From Vibrio scophthalmi LMG 19158 (GTDB taxonomy: Bacteria > Pseudomonadota > Gammaproteobacteria > Enterobacterales > Vibrionaceae), in the NCBI RefSeq assembly GCF_000222585.1, contig NZ_AFWE01000182.1, forward strand, positions 62,001-126,000: 64,000 nucleotides of DNA, in the 5' to 3' direction. A program made the position numbers and the translations under genes. Below, in pieces: positions 8,925 to 17,387 of the stretch; the stretch's first letter is position 1, and each line of letters starts with the position of its first letter. The notes beneath the pieces are model-generated. The model saw only the letters and a program-made list of their open reading frames with translations, was not told the origin of the DNA and did no database searches.

Positions 8925-10063
8925 GTTTGTGGTCGTTAATTAAAGCTGAATTAAAAGCCCTGTTAACCAATCCAGTCGTCATGCTCACGGTATTTGGCGG
9001 CGTGGTTTTCTACTCTTTTCTATACCCATTGCCGTATAGCAATCAAACCCCGCTAGAGCAAAAAATTACTGTTGTGAACTTGGACTTGAGTCAAACCAGT
9101 TACCAGCTCGAACGTATGGTTGATGCAACACCACAAGTCAATATTGTCCGTAGAGATAGCTCAATCATCGGCGCAAAAGAGGCGTTCTTAAACGGCGATG
9201 TGAGCGGCATATTAGTGATTCCAGAACACTTCTACAAAGATTTGTTAATGGGTAAAAGCCCCACGCTGGCTTACGCAGGTGATGCCTCTTATTTCTTGGT
9301 TTACGGCACTATTGTCGAAGGCTTAGCCCACGCAGGCGGCACACTAGCGGCCAAAACAACCGTCAGTAAATTGGTGATTGAAGGAACTCCGATTGAACAA
9401 GCGGTGAATCAATACGCACCAAGTCAGCTCAATATGAAGCCTACTTTTAATCCTCGCATGGGCTATCTAGATTATGTTGTTCCGGCGGTTTTTGTTTTAA
9501 TTTTGCAGCAAACACTTGCAATGGCAGCAGGATTGCTTGGCGGGACACAAAAACACGGTAAAGGGTATTGGAGCCGCACGCCAGCGCTCCAGCTCATCGC
9601 GGTTCGCACCTGTATCTTGGTGATAACCTATTACCTACTTAGCATGTATTACTTCGGTGCTAGCTTTACGATGTACAGTGTTAACCAACTCGCCCCTATC
9701 AGCCAGTTGCTCACCATGCTACTGCCGTTTTTAATCGCCACCAGCGCGATCGGAATATGGCTTGGGCAAATATTACCACGCCGAGAATTAGTCACGCTGG
9801 TGGTACTGATAAGCTCCATGCCACTCATATTCAGTGCGGGTTTTATTTGGCCGACACAATCCATTCCTAACATTGTGCTTTGGCTAGCGAATCTCTTCCC
9901 AAGTACCGCCGCGATACAAGGATTCTTGGCGCTGAATCAAATGGGGGCTGATTGGCAACAAGTCGCACCACATTACACCCAGCTTTGGCTACAAGCCATC
10001 GCTTGGTTTAGCTTGGCGCTTTGGTCAGTACATCGAGGCAAGCAGAAAGCTCACCATAAATAG
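8921..10063 (+). CDS. ABC-2 type transporter permease (second of two)
   Basis: A 380-residue partner of the preceding permease with the same plan: N-terminal TM (about 19-37), a periplasmic domain that includes VVNLDLSQTSYQLERMV, and a C-terminal cluster of TM helices (about 185-372). The start ATG overlaps the previous stop. A strong terminator follows 28 bp after the stop, closing the operon tolC / hlyD / permease / permease. No Walker A, signature or Walker B motif occurs in any of the four proteins. Confidence 0.88.
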   Translation: MSLWSLIKAELKALLTNPVVMLTVFGGVVFYSFLYPLPYSNQTPLEQKITVVNLDLSQTSYQLERMVDATPQVNIVRRDSSIIGAKEAFLNGDVSGILVIPEHFYKDLLMGKSPTLAYAGDASYFLVYGTIVEGLAHAGGTLAAKTTVSKLVIEGTPIEQAVNQYAPSQLNMKPTFNPRMGYLDYVVPAVFVLILQQTLAMAAGLLGGTQKHGKGYWSRTPALQLIAVRTCILVITYYLLSMYYFGASFTMYSVNQLAPISQLLTMLLPFLIATSAIGIWLGQILPRRELVTLVVLISSMPLIFSAGFIWPTQSIPNIVLWLANLFPSTAAIQGFLALNQMGADWQQVAPHYTQLWLQAIAWFSLALWSVHRGKQKAHHK

Positions 10064-10090
10064 TGAGCTTGCTTATTAGCTGTTATCGAT

Positions 10091-10129
10091 AAAAATAAAG
10101 CGTGGTCAATCAACCACGCTTTATTTTTT
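10091..10129 (+). terminator. Rho-independent terminator of the export operon
   Basis: A 16-bp inverted repeat containing AAAGCGTGGT and ACCACGCTTT with a 6-nt loop ends in a T-run. The flanking A-run means it may also serve the minus-strand gene at 10170. Confidence 0.88.
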
Positions 10130-10169
10130 ACTCATATATTTAGCCGTTTTTCACCAGCAGTGATGAAGC

Positions 10170-10547
10170 CTATTGCCATGACTGCCAGCGACTGCGCATT
10201 TTCTCAATCACCGCTTGCGATACCCCATGAATATTTTGATACTGACCGAGACATTCAATCACTTCAAATTCAGCCCCTAACTTCTTCGCCATCTGATAAT
10301 AGGGTTTGATTTCCCAACGGCGAACGAACGTATTGGAAACCACTACATCTTGACCATTTTTAAGGGCCGCTTCCGTCTGCGCTTGGCACCACTGATGGGC
10401 ATCTTCCAATTGCAACGGATCAAAATGATACTCACCGGTTGTGAGAGCAAAATACATATCCGCTTCAAAATGAGCAGTTTGATAAGTGCTTGCCAGAGTG
10501 CTCTTTCCCGAACCGGGTAAACCACGAATAAGTGTTAATTTAGGCAT
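10170..10547 (-). CDS. Small P-loop ATP-binding protein (polynucleotide-kinase-like AAA)
   Basis: A 125-residue cytoplasmic protein with an N-terminal Walker A motif, GLPGSGKST (residues 9-17). It also has the strand-plus-Asp pattern FEADMYF and NGQDVVVSNTF, seen in the zeta-toxin/polynucleotide-kinase-like P-loop families, including the N4BP2-type kinase fold. The size and pattern suggest a small kinase acting on a nucleotide or small molecule, but the substrate is unknown. It is a single gene, convergent with the export operon and divergent from metA. Confidence 0.72.
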   Translation of the reverse strand: MPKLTLIRGLPGSGKSTLASTYQTAHFEADMYFALTTGEYHFDPLQLEDAHQWCQAQTEAALKNGQDVVVSNTFVRRWEIKPYYQMAKKLGAEFEVIECLGQYQNIHGVSQAVIEKMRSRWQSWQ

Positions 10548-10629
10548 ACTGCTAATGGGGCTTAGGGAATATTGAACAATTGCTGTTGATTATACTTAAA
10601 TTTGTTATCGACATCTCAAATTGATTCAG

Positions 10630-10653
10630 GTAAGTTTGGATGTATAGACGTCC
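10630..10653. promoter_or_regulatory. Tandem MetJ-like boxes upstream of metA
   Basis: AGACGTCC at 10646-10653 matches 7 of 8 bases of the MetJ box AGACGTCT. The adjoining octet GGATGTAT matches 5 of 8, and the one before it matches 4 of 8. Tandem 8-bp boxes are how MetJ with S-adenosylmethionine represses met genes. They end 23 bp before the start codon. Confidence 0.55.
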
Positions 10654-10676
10654 AAAGCTGCTTTAGGGAGAAAGCT

Positions 10677-11618
10677 GTGCCGATTAGGATCCCCGATCAA
10701 TTACCCGCTTCAGATGTGCTACGCGAAGAAAATATCTTCGTTATGCCCGAAACTCGTGCTGCGACACAGAACATTCGTCCACTGAAGGTGTTAATCCTAA
10801 ATCTAATGCCGAAAAAAATCGAGACGGAAACTCAGTTTTTGCGCCTGTTATCAAATAGCCCGCTGCAAGTAGATATTGAGTTGCTACGCATTGATAACCG
10901 TCCAAGCAAGAATACACCCACTCAACATCTTGATACCTTCTATCGTCAATTTGAAATGGTCAAGCAACGTAATTTTGATGGCATGATCATCACCGGTGCC
11001 CCACTGGGTTTGGTGCAATTTGAGGATGTGATTTATTGGGATCACTTAAAGAATATTATGAGCTGGGCCAAAGAACATGTCACCTCGACGCTGTATGTGT
11101 GCTGGGCGGCGCAAGCGGGCTTAAAACTGCTCTACGATTTACCGAAACGAACTCGTAAAGAGAAGCTGTCTGGCGTATATCGCCATCAAGTGCAGCAACC
11201 TTTCCATGCTCTACTACGTGGTTTTGATGATGAGTTTCTAGCGCCCCATTCTCGTTATGCTGATTTCTCGTCAGAGTATTTAAGCGAACACACTGATCTG
11301 GATATTCTAGCCACATCCGATGTGGCTGGTGTTTACTTAGCGTCAACGAAAGACAAGCGCAATGTGTTTGTTACAGGACACCCTGAATACGATGCCCATA
11401 CCTTACACAATGAATATGTGCGAGATAGTAATGAAGGGATGGAACCCGTTGTTCCGGTAAACTACTACCCAAATAACGACCCACAGAACAATCCACGCGC
11501 CAGTTGGCGTAGCCATGGTCATCTATTGTTTTCAAACTGGCTCAACTACTGTGTTTATCAACAAACACCGTTTGACCTTGAGCACTTTAGTGAAGCAAAC
11601 TTTACTAAAGACGACTAA
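10677..11618 (+). CDS. metA: Homoserine O-succinyltransferase (MetA)
   Basis: MetA acylates homoserine at the start of methionine synthesis; in enteric relatives the donor is succinyl-CoA. The protein is 313 residues, against 309 in E. coli, and begins [18 protein letters not shown] like E. coli MetA. The catalytic Cys is residue 142 in LYVCWAAQ, and the His/Glu pair is in TGHPEYD. I place the start at GTG 10677, six bases after AGGGAG. An open frame runs upstream to 10602, but that extension matches no MetA and would contain the MetJ-like boxes. It is transcribed alone with a terminator about 50 bp after the stop. Regulation by MetJ is inferred. Confidence 0.95.
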   Translation: MPIRIPDQLPASDVLREENIFVMPETRAATQNIRPLKVLILNLMPKKIETETQFLRLLSNSPLQVDIELLRIDNRPSKNTPTQHLDTFYRQFEMVKQRNFDGMIITGAPLGLVQFEDVIYWDHLKNIMSWAKEHVTSTLYVCWAAQAGLKLLYDLPKRTRKEKLSGVYRHQVQQPFHALLRGFDDEFLAPHSRYADFSSEYLSEHTDLDILATSDVAGVYLASTKDKRNVFVTGHPEYDAHTLHNEYVRDSNEGMEPVVPVNYYPNNDPQNNPRASWRSHGHLLFSNWLNYCVYQQTPFDLEHFSEANFTKDD

Positions 11619-11664
11619 TCGGAAAGATAAGAGTAAACCACTCTCGAACAACGACAACACTCCC

Positions 11665-11692
11665 AAAAGGCCATCACGCATGGCCTTTTTTT
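11665..11692 (+). terminator. Rho-independent terminator of metA
   Basis: The stem GGCCAT/ATGGCC, with loop CACGC, is extended by A-T pairs and followed by seven T. Confidence 0.85.
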
Positions 11693-11801
11693 ACATTCTT
11701 TGCTGCCGTTCAACTCGCATGTTAACCATATACTCACTCGCTCTACAGGGCTTTCCGCGCTTTGCCGTGATTATAATCCCCTCATAACCAAGGGGTTGGT
11801 C

Positions 11802-12563
11802 ATGACATCTTGTATTCGCAGATTTATCATAAACAAACAGACACTTATCGCCACCAGCTGTCTGTTATTACTTTCCGCCTGTGTCACCATTCACACCGAT
11901 GAACGTGTAACACTCAATATCTCATCCCAAGAAAAAGCCGAAGCACGGATTGAACTTGGGATTGGCTATCTACAACAAGGTAACCTAGCAAAAGCGCGGG
12001 AGAATTTTGAAAAAGCCCTACAACACACACCTGATTACTATCGCGCTCAACTCTCACTCGCCCACTATCACCAACAAGTGGGTGAATACCAATACGCGGA
12101 AAACTTGTATCGCAAAACACTCGCCTTACACCCCAGCAATGGCAACGTACTCAATAACTACGGTACCTTTCTTTGTAAACAAGGTAACTTCACAGCGGCT
12201 GAAGGTTATTTCAAACAAGCGATCAAACAGCCGAGGTATTATTCCATTTCGGCTAGTTACGAAAATGCCGCTTTTTGCGCCATCAAATCAGGAGACATCA
12301 ATAAAGCAATGCTCTATTTCTCAAGAGCAATTGATTATGAGCCGACGCGCCATCGTGCAGTATTGAACTTAGCAAAACTTGAAATTAGCCAGAGCCAACT
12401 GAATGAGGCTCGCTTGCGATTGTTTCGATTAATGCAGACCGAAGAGTTAAATTTGCCAGTGAAGCGTAAGGTACTTACGTTAATGATTGCACTAGAAACC
12501 AAAGCCGACAACGCAACCCTTGTCGAACGCTATCAGCAGCAACTGGCCGCAATCAACACATGA
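11802..12563 (+). CDS. PilW/PilF-like TPR lipoprotein (type IV pilus biogenesis family)
   Basis: A 253-residue protein with a lipoprotein signal: a hydrophobic core ending LLLLSAC, with Cys as the expected lipidation site (about residue 27). At least four tetratricopeptide repeats follow (about 45-185; for example ARIELGIGYLQQGNLAKARE and YAENLYRKTLALHPSNGNVL). PilW/PilF proteins of this plan sit in the outer membrane and help assemble the PilQ secretin. The canonical pilW lies between rlmN and ispG, so this copy after metA may be a paralogue with another job. Start ATG 11802 has AGGGG six bases before it; upstream in-frame codons lack such a site. Confidence 0.82.
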   Translation: MTSCIRRFIINKQTLIATSCLLLLSACVTIHTDERVTLNISSQEKAEARIELGIGYLQQGNLAKARENFEKALQHTPDYYRAQLSLAHYHQQVGEYQYAENLYRKTLALHPSNGNVLNNYGTFLCKQGNFTAAEGYFKQAIKQPRYYSISASYENAAFCAIKSGDINKAMLYFSRAIDYEPTRHRAVLNLAKLEISQSQLNEARLRLFRLMQTEELNLPVKRKVLTLMIALETKADNATLVERYQQQLAAINT

Positions 12564-12616
12564 TCTGGGATAACTATAAAGCCGCGTTTCAAACAATCAA
12601 CATCAATCACGGTCAC

Positions 12617-12643
12617 AAAAAAGCCCGCATTAGCAGCGGGCTT
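12617..12643 (-). terminator. Rho-independent terminator of rlmF
   Basis: AAGCCCGC and GCGGGCTT flank a 7-nt loop. On the minus strand the stem is followed by a run of six T, 20 bp after the rlmF stop. Confidence 0.82.
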
Positions 12644-12662
12644 AAACAGGGTTTTACGAGTA

Positions 12663-13820
12663 TTAGCGAGATTTGAGCGCTAACCATGCTGCTCGCTGAG
12701 CTTGGTCTTTAAAGCTCCACGCAACAAATCGACTGATCTTCTGCCCTTGGCTCATCTCGACAATCGTCACTTGCTTGGCAGCCACTTTTTCCAAGTTTTT
12801 GCACAACCAACGCACGTTATCTTTTTTTGAAATCAAGGTCGTAAACCATAGCACCTGTGTGGCAAACTTTTCACTCTCATACGCGAGATTTTTAACAAAA
12901 GTGGCTTCGCCCCCCGGGCACCATAACTCGGCTTTTTGACCGCCAAAATTGAGCGTAGTGCTTTGTTTTGATGAGGTTTTTACTGGTGTGGACGTTGCCT
13001 TCTCAGCTTTCACATTGCCGCGCTTTTCCTTATGTGCATTAAGGTTGGCGATTTTACGCTCGGTGCCTTTCTGTGCTTCTTCTAACGAACTATGAAAGGG
13101 TGGATTACACGTGGTCACATCATAGTATTCACCCGGCTGTATGATGCCTTGGAAGAAATGACGACTGTCACTTTGCAAGCGACACTCAACATTACCGACT
13201 AATACGTCGTTCTCCGTGGCGATACGATTTGAGTTGTCCACTGACACCGAATCAACATCGCTGCCCACATAGTGCCAGCCGTATTGCGTCGCGCCGACAA
13301 TCGGATAAATACAGTTAGCGCCAACACCTATATCCAGCGCCCTGATAAGTTTGTGGTTAAGCTTTGGCGCTTCTGATGAGAGCAAATCTGCTAAACGATG
13401 AATGTAATCTGCACGGCCAGGGATAGGCGGACACAAATACCCCTCAGGTATATTCCACTGCGTGACACTGTAATGTTCAGCCAATAACGCTTTGTTTAAT
13501 AGCTTCACCGCAATAGGATCATCAAAACGGATCGTCGCTTCACCAACTGGGTTTTTAACCACGTGTTTTGCAAGCTCAGGAAGCGCTTTCACCAAGCGTA
13601 CAAAATCGTAACGCCCTTGATGAACATTACGCTTGTGCAGCCCTTGCTGGCCTTTCAGTTGAGTAATGTTTGTCACACTACTCGATGGCAATTTGTCGCT
13701 CTTAGCGCTCATGCCACGTTTTACACCGTTTTTATTGGCCGGACGCTTGGTTGACGACCCTTTGTTTTTTTTAGCGGATCGTGGGGCGCGCTTGTCGCGC
13801 GGCGCATCATTTGTACTCAT
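12663..13820 (-). CDS. rlmF: 23S rRNA (adenine(1618)-N6)-methyltransferase RlmF
   Basis: RlmF uses S-adenosylmethionine to methylate N6 of A1618 in 23S rRNA. The 385-residue protein has a very basic, probably disordered N-terminal extension of about 70 residues ([12 protein letters not shown] and similar), then the family core. Visible are the SAM-binding strand [16 protein letters not shown], the acidic [15 protein letters not shown], and the adenine-N6 catalytic motif NPPFHSS (about residue 240). The E. coli protein is 308 residues, so the tail accounts for most of the extra length. The metallopeptidase gene lies 10 bp upstream, suggesting one transcript. Confidence 0.93.
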   Translation of the reverse strand: MSTNDAPRDKRAPRSAKKNKGSSTKRPANKNGVKRGMSAKSDKLPSSSVTNITQLKGQQGLHKRNVHQGRYDFVRLVKALPELAKHVVKNPVGEATIRFDDPIAVKLLNKALLAEHYSVTQWNIPEGYLCPPIPGRADYIHRLADLLSSEAPKLNHKLIRALDIGVGANCIYPIVGATQYGWHYVGSDVDSVSVDNSNRIATENDVLVGNVECRLQSDSRHFFQGIIQPGEYYDVTTCNPPFHSSLEEAQKGTERKIANLNAHKEKRGNVKAEKATSTPVKTSSKQSTTLNFGGQKAELWCPGGEATFVKNLAYESEKFATQVLWFTTLISKKDNVRWLCKNLEKVAAKQVTIVEMSQGQKISRFVAWSFKDQAQRAAWLALKSR

Positions 13821-13830
13821 AGCGAATTGG

Positions 13831-14325
13831 TTACTTCTGTTCTCGATAAATCATAAACAAACGAGCATCCAGCTCCAATTGATGATATTCCGGTTCCATA
13901 TGACAGCAAAGTTGATAGAACGATTTGTTATGATCTTTCTCTTTTAAATGGGCAAGCTCATGAACCACGAGCATACGCAATAAGGGTTCTGGTGCATCTT
14001 TAAACATGCTAGCGATACGAATCTCGTTCTTCGATTTTATTTTTCCGCCGTGCACCTTCGCAGTATAAGTGTGTAGCCCTAACGCGTTATTAATTAGGTG
14101 GATCTTATTGTCATACACCACCTTACTCAGTGGTGACGTTTTCTTCATATATTGGTTTTTCAGCGCGATGGTATATTCATACAACGCTTTTTCACTTTGA
14201 ATCTTATGACGCTCTGGATAGCGTTTTTCAAACCAAGCACAGAAACGACCAGACTCAAGCATTTGTGACACTGGCGTGAGGATATGTTCAGGATACCCTT
14301 GGATATAACGCAACGCAGGATTCAT
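13831..14325 (-). CDS. YgjP-like (DUF45/M48-type) metallopeptidase family protein
   Basis: A 164-residue cytoplasmic protein with the zinc site [11 protein letters not shown] (about residues 122-132) and a downstream [17 protein letters not shown] segment, as in the YgjP/WLM-related family. HExxH plus a later His would bind zinc. YgjP homologues are annotated as metal-dependent hydrolases, but the substrate is unclear. It precedes rlmF by 10 bp. Confidence 0.82.
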   Translation of the reverse strand: MNPALRYIQGYPEHILTPVSQMLESGRFCAWFEKRYPERHKIQSEKALYEYTIALKNQYMKKTSPLSKVVYDNKIHLINNALGLHTYTAKVHGGKIKSKNEIRIASMFKDAPEPLLRMLVVHELAHLKEKDHNKSFYQLCCHMEPEYHQLELDARLFMIYREQK

Positions 14326-14464
14326 AGTGACTCGACAACATAATCAATAACGGCCTAAGTTTACCCCAATTACCCGCACTCATCACTCGAATCATTGTCG
14401 CATGCGCGCTATTCGCCTATACTCCAGCCAATTTCTTCATCTCCTGATTTAAAAAAGGCTCAGT

Positions 14465-14692
14465 ATGAAAAGACTGGTTTTATATGTCGCCGACAAATGT
14501 CCACACTGTAAAGATGCGCAGCGCTATCTTGACTCAAAAGGCTACCCATACCGTTTGACCAACGCAAAAATGCAACGCGGACGCAAAGAACTACAAGCCA
14601 TGGGGGCTCGCTCTATCCCTGTATTGAAGATCGGTGATCAAATTATGGTCGGATGGAATCAGAAGAACTTTGAGAAGATGTATCAAAGTTAG
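14465..14692 (+). CDS. Small glutaredoxin-like protein (CPHC)
   Basis: A 75-residue single-domain thioredoxin-fold protein. It has the redox motif CPHC (residues 12-15), the cis-Pro stretch ARSIPVLKIGDQ (about 49-60) and a C-terminal helix. It should carry out thiol-disulfide exchange in the cytoplasm, probably with glutathione. GGCTCAGT before the ATG is a weak ribosome site. It is a single gene, followed after 16 bp by a terminator shared with the convergent arginase gene. Confidence 0.85.
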   Translation: MKRLVLYVADKCPHCKDAQRYLDSKGYPYRLTNAKMQRGRKELQAMGARSIPVLKIGDQIMVGWNQKNFEKMYQS

Positions 14693-14708
14693 TGTTATTT
14701 CAGGAATT

Positions 14709-14740
14709 TAAATGGGTGGAATTTCCACCCATTTTTGTTT
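14709..14740. terminator. Bidirectional Rho-independent terminator
   Basis: AAATGGGTGG and CCACCCATTT flank a 5-nt loop, followed by a T-rich tract. It lies between the glutaredoxin-like gene and the arginase gene. Confidence 0.82.
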
Positions 14741-14760
14741 TAGCCAACGCAACTCGTTAC

Positions 14761-15684
14761 CTACGCTCTAAACCCCCACACCGCATCAATCAGCTTAATC
14801 ATCAGCTCTTTTGAAACCTCTTCACCATCTTTTTCTGGTAAGTATTCAACAAAATCCGCGCCGATAAACTTAGGGTGTTGAGCGATTCCATAGACTAAAT
14901 GCAACGCTTCCCTTGCGCTCAAGCCCCCCACATTTGGCGTCGCACAGGCTCGGAACATGCTGCCATCTAACGCGTCGTAATCAAACGACAAATAAACATG
15001 GTCATACTCTTGTTCAACCTTAGCGAGTAATTGTTTCAGCACCCAATCAATACCCAACGATTCAATCATCGCCATATCGAAATTGACCATGTCATAGCGC
15101 TGCATCAATTGATGCTCGTTAGGCATTAAATCACGGACCGCCACGTAATACACATCACGAGGGTTGAGTGCCAATTCTGGCTCTACTTGCCAACCATTGT
15201 GAGGATATTGGTCCATCAATAGCGCCAAAGGCTTACCATGTAAATTGCTGGCCAGACTGTTATTACAATCGGCGTGAGCATCCACCCAGATCACCGCCAC
15301 TCGCTTACCCTGTTGTTTTTGATAATACTCTAATGCCCCTTGAACAGTGCCCACGGCGATAGAATGATCGCCACCCAGAGTGATTGGCACACGCTGGTTC
15401 TGATACGACGCTATCACTTTATTTTTTAGCTCATCACAATAATGTTTGAGGGCCAACTCTTTTTGCGCCTGCGCGATCATATCAAGGGCTTTTTGCGTTG
15501 GTTGTACATCTCCGAGGTCGCGTATATCAGCCCCCCAACGCTGATTCCTCACCGCCATCCACTCCGTTAGACCCATCCATGAACCTTCATTCAATCGTCG
15601 TAGTCCCTCTACCGTATTTTCACTCGTTGGATAACAACCCAGTTGATTAAAGGGGGCACCGATAACATCGAAGGTTCTTGGCAT
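14761..15684 (-). CDS. Arginase (ureohydrolase family)
   Basis: This should hydrolyse arginine to ornithine and urea with a binuclear manganese centre. The 307-residue protein shows the family metal-binding motifs in order: GGDHSIAVG, VDAHADCN and SFDYDALD. It also has the ASNLHGKPLALL and CATPNVGGLSAREAL segments typical of RocF-type arginases rather than agmatinases. I chose ATG 15684 because AAGGAG lies seven bases before it and the family N-terminus (FDVIGAPFN) follows; the open frame extends 39 codons upstream without family similarity. It is divergent from the NRAMP-like transporter, and the shared intergenic region suggests common control. Confidence 0.88.
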   Translation of the reverse strand: MPRTFDVIGAPFNQLGCYPTSENTVEGLRRLNEGSWMGLTEWMAVRNQRWGADIRDLGDVQPTQKALDMIAQAQKELALKHYCDELKNKVIASYQNQRVPITLGGDHSIAVGTVQGALEYYQKQQGKRVAVIWVDAHADCNNSLASNLHGKPLALLMDQYPHNGWQVEPELALNPRDVYYVAVRDLMPNEHQLMQRYDMVNFDMAMIESLGIDWVLKQLLAKVEQEYDHVYLSFDYDALDGSMFRACATPNVGGLSAREALHLVYGIAQHPKFIGADFVEYLPEKDGEEVSKELMIKLIDAVWGFRA

Positions 15685-15936
15685 AGATAAACTCCTTAAT
15701 ATGCTCTGTTTGATTTGGTGGTGATTTAACACCTTAAAGCTTGATAACTCGCTCTCGACTATTGAGCTACTAGAAAGACCTGAGTTAGAGAGCCACTTCA
15801 CACGCCATCGCTACTTACTCACTCGGTGGCATAAGCATTATCATCTTAGGCAAGGTCAATATGCACCCAGCGTAATAGCAATAATTGAAGTTTAAATACG
15901 ATCGTAAATTTATCTTCTTAAACAACAAAACAAGTG

Positions 15937-15965
15937 TTGACAAGTGTCACTTAGCTCTTTAATAT
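15937..15965 (+). promoter_or_regulatory. Predicted promoter of the NRAMP-like transporter gene, with direct repeats
   Basis: TTGACA (15937-15942) and TAATAT (15960-15965) are spaced by 17 bp. The -35 box is embedded in a tandem repeat, ACAAGTGTTG then ACAAGTGTCA (15930-15949), and a mirror copy CCACTTGT lies near 16000. These copies may bind a regulator. I saw nothing else in the 15685-16097 intergenic region. Confidence 0.5.
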
Positions 15966-16097
15966 CCGCCGCCAGCAAGTAAAGGGTTTGAAAAAACCAC
16001 TTGTTTTACAAAGTAATACCAGCACAGATTCAGCTGATCTCGGTCAGTTGTGTTTCTATTTTTTAAAAGTAGAGAGACAACAAATTTGAGATTCGGC

Positions 16098-17327
16098 ATG
16101 ACTACACAAACTACCTCAGCTCCAGCGTCAAACGACAGCCAAACATCTTGGCAATCTAAAGCAATTCTTAGCGTAGCATTCTTAATGGCAACCACTTCTG
16201 TGGGTCCAGGTTTCCTTACGCAAACGGCTGTATTTACCAACATCTACAAAGTCGACATGGCCTTCCCTGTTTTCGCTTCGATGTTTATCACTTTTGGTAT
16301 TGTGATGAACTTGTGGCGCATTGTTGGCGTATCTGGTCTACGCATCCAAGACATTGCGAACAAAGTAGCTCCAGGTATGGGTTACGCTGTTGGTATTCTA
16401 CTGGCACTTGGTGCAGTCGCATTCAACTTTGGTAACGTCAGTGGTGCGGCTCTAGGCATTAATGTGCTAACCGGCGTTGATACGACTTGGGGAGCATTGT
16501 TTACCGGTCTGGTCGGTAGCTTACTTTTCGTCGTGCACAACGCGTCGAAACGCATGGACCAAATGGCGCGCTACCTTGGCCTATTCATGATTATCCTTAT
16601 CGCTTACGTCGCTATGACCAGCCTTCCACCAATGGGTAAAACGCTAACAGCCGCGGTGATGCCTTCTGATTTTAGTAGCCTTCTTTTGCCAACGCTTACC
16701 ATCGTTGGTGGCGCGGTCGGCGGTTACTACACGGGCGCACAACGCCTAGTTGATATCGGCTTGCAAGGTAAAGAAAACATTCCTTCAATCAAAACGGCAG
16801 CTTGGGCAGGTATTTCAATCGCGGTTGTGATTCGTATTCTACTGTTCTTGGCCGTGTTTGGGGTTATCTCAGCAGGAGCGGTACTTGATAGCTCAAACCC
16901 AGCAGCAGATGCTTTCCGTCAAGGTGCCGGTGAAACAGGTTACTTCATCTTTGGTTTGGTACTGTTTGTCGCGTCAATTACTTCGGTAGTCGGCAACTCT
17001 TACATGGCTATCTCACTGATCAAAACCTTATTCCCAACGGTTGCTCGCAATGAAAAAGCATGGTGTGTGGCATTTATCCTAGTCACTAGCCTTGGTACAG
17101 TAACGATGAACATGCCAATTTTACTGCTGATGCTAGCCGGTCTGGTGAACAGTATCATCCTGCCTATCGTTCTTGGCATGGTACTAGCTGCAACACGCCG
17201 CAAAGACATCATTGGTGACTACAAACACCCAATGTACCTAACGGCGATTGGTGTGACGATTGTGGTGGTGATGGCCGCTTCAAGCGTGACCAACATTGGT
17301 AACTTCGTAAGCAAGTTTATGGGCTAA
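16098..17327 (+). CDS. NRAMP-like membrane transporter, atypical
   Basis: A 409-residue, 11- or 12-helix integral membrane protein of the NRAMP/APC-fold group. TM1 reads TSVGPGFLTQTAVF, where classical metal NRAMPs have Asp-Pro-Gly-Asn. The TM6 region reads GGAVGGYYTGAQ, where they have Met-Pro-His. The signature metal ligands are therefore absent, and transport of manganese or iron should not be assumed. Its head-to-head position with arginase suggests a link to arginine, ornithine or urea metabolism, or to supply of the arginase cofactor. Start ATG 16098 is preferred; an upstream in-frame GTG at 16050 would add 16 residues of no membrane character. Confidence 0.8.
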   Translation: MTTQTTSAPASNDSQTSWQSKAILSVAFLMATTSVGPGFLTQTAVFTNIYKVDMAFPVFASMFITFGIVMNLWRIVGVSGLRIQDIANKVAPGMGYAVGILLALGAVAFNFGNVSGAALGINVLTGVDTTWGALFTGLVGSLLFVVHNASKRMDQMARYLGLFMIILIAYVAMTSLPPMGKTLTAAVMPSDFSSLLLPTLTIVGGAVGGYYTGAQRLVDIGLQGKENIPSIKTAAWAGISIAVVIRILLFLAVFGVISAGAVLDSSNPAADAFRQGAGETGYFIFGLVLFVASITSVVGNSYMAISLIKTLFPTVARNEKAWCVAFILVTSLGTVTMNMPILLLMLAGLVNSIILPIVLGMVLAATRRKDIIGDYKHPMYLTAIGVTIVVVMAASSVTNIGNFVSKFMG

Positions 17328-17360
17328 CCTCGCTCCAAAACAGATCATACATTCCAACGA

Positions 17361-17387
17361 TAAAAGAGCCGCTCGCGGCTCTTTTGT
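17361..17387. terminator. Bidirectional Rho-independent terminator
   Basis: AAAAGAGCCG and CGGCTCTTTT around a CTCG loop. It abuts the stop codon of the LysR gene and follows the transporter stop by about 35 bp, so it serves both convergent genes. Confidence 0.87.

Noticed and set aside
10602-10676. Upstream extension of metA
   Set aside because: The added 25 residues do not match MetA proteins and would cover the MetJ-like boxes; GTG 10677 has a proper ribosome site.
13666-13947. Hydrophobic plus-strand frame overlapping the rlmF and YgjP-like genes
   Set aside because: It lies across the 5' ends of two supported genes on the other strand; hydrophobicity arises from complement codons.
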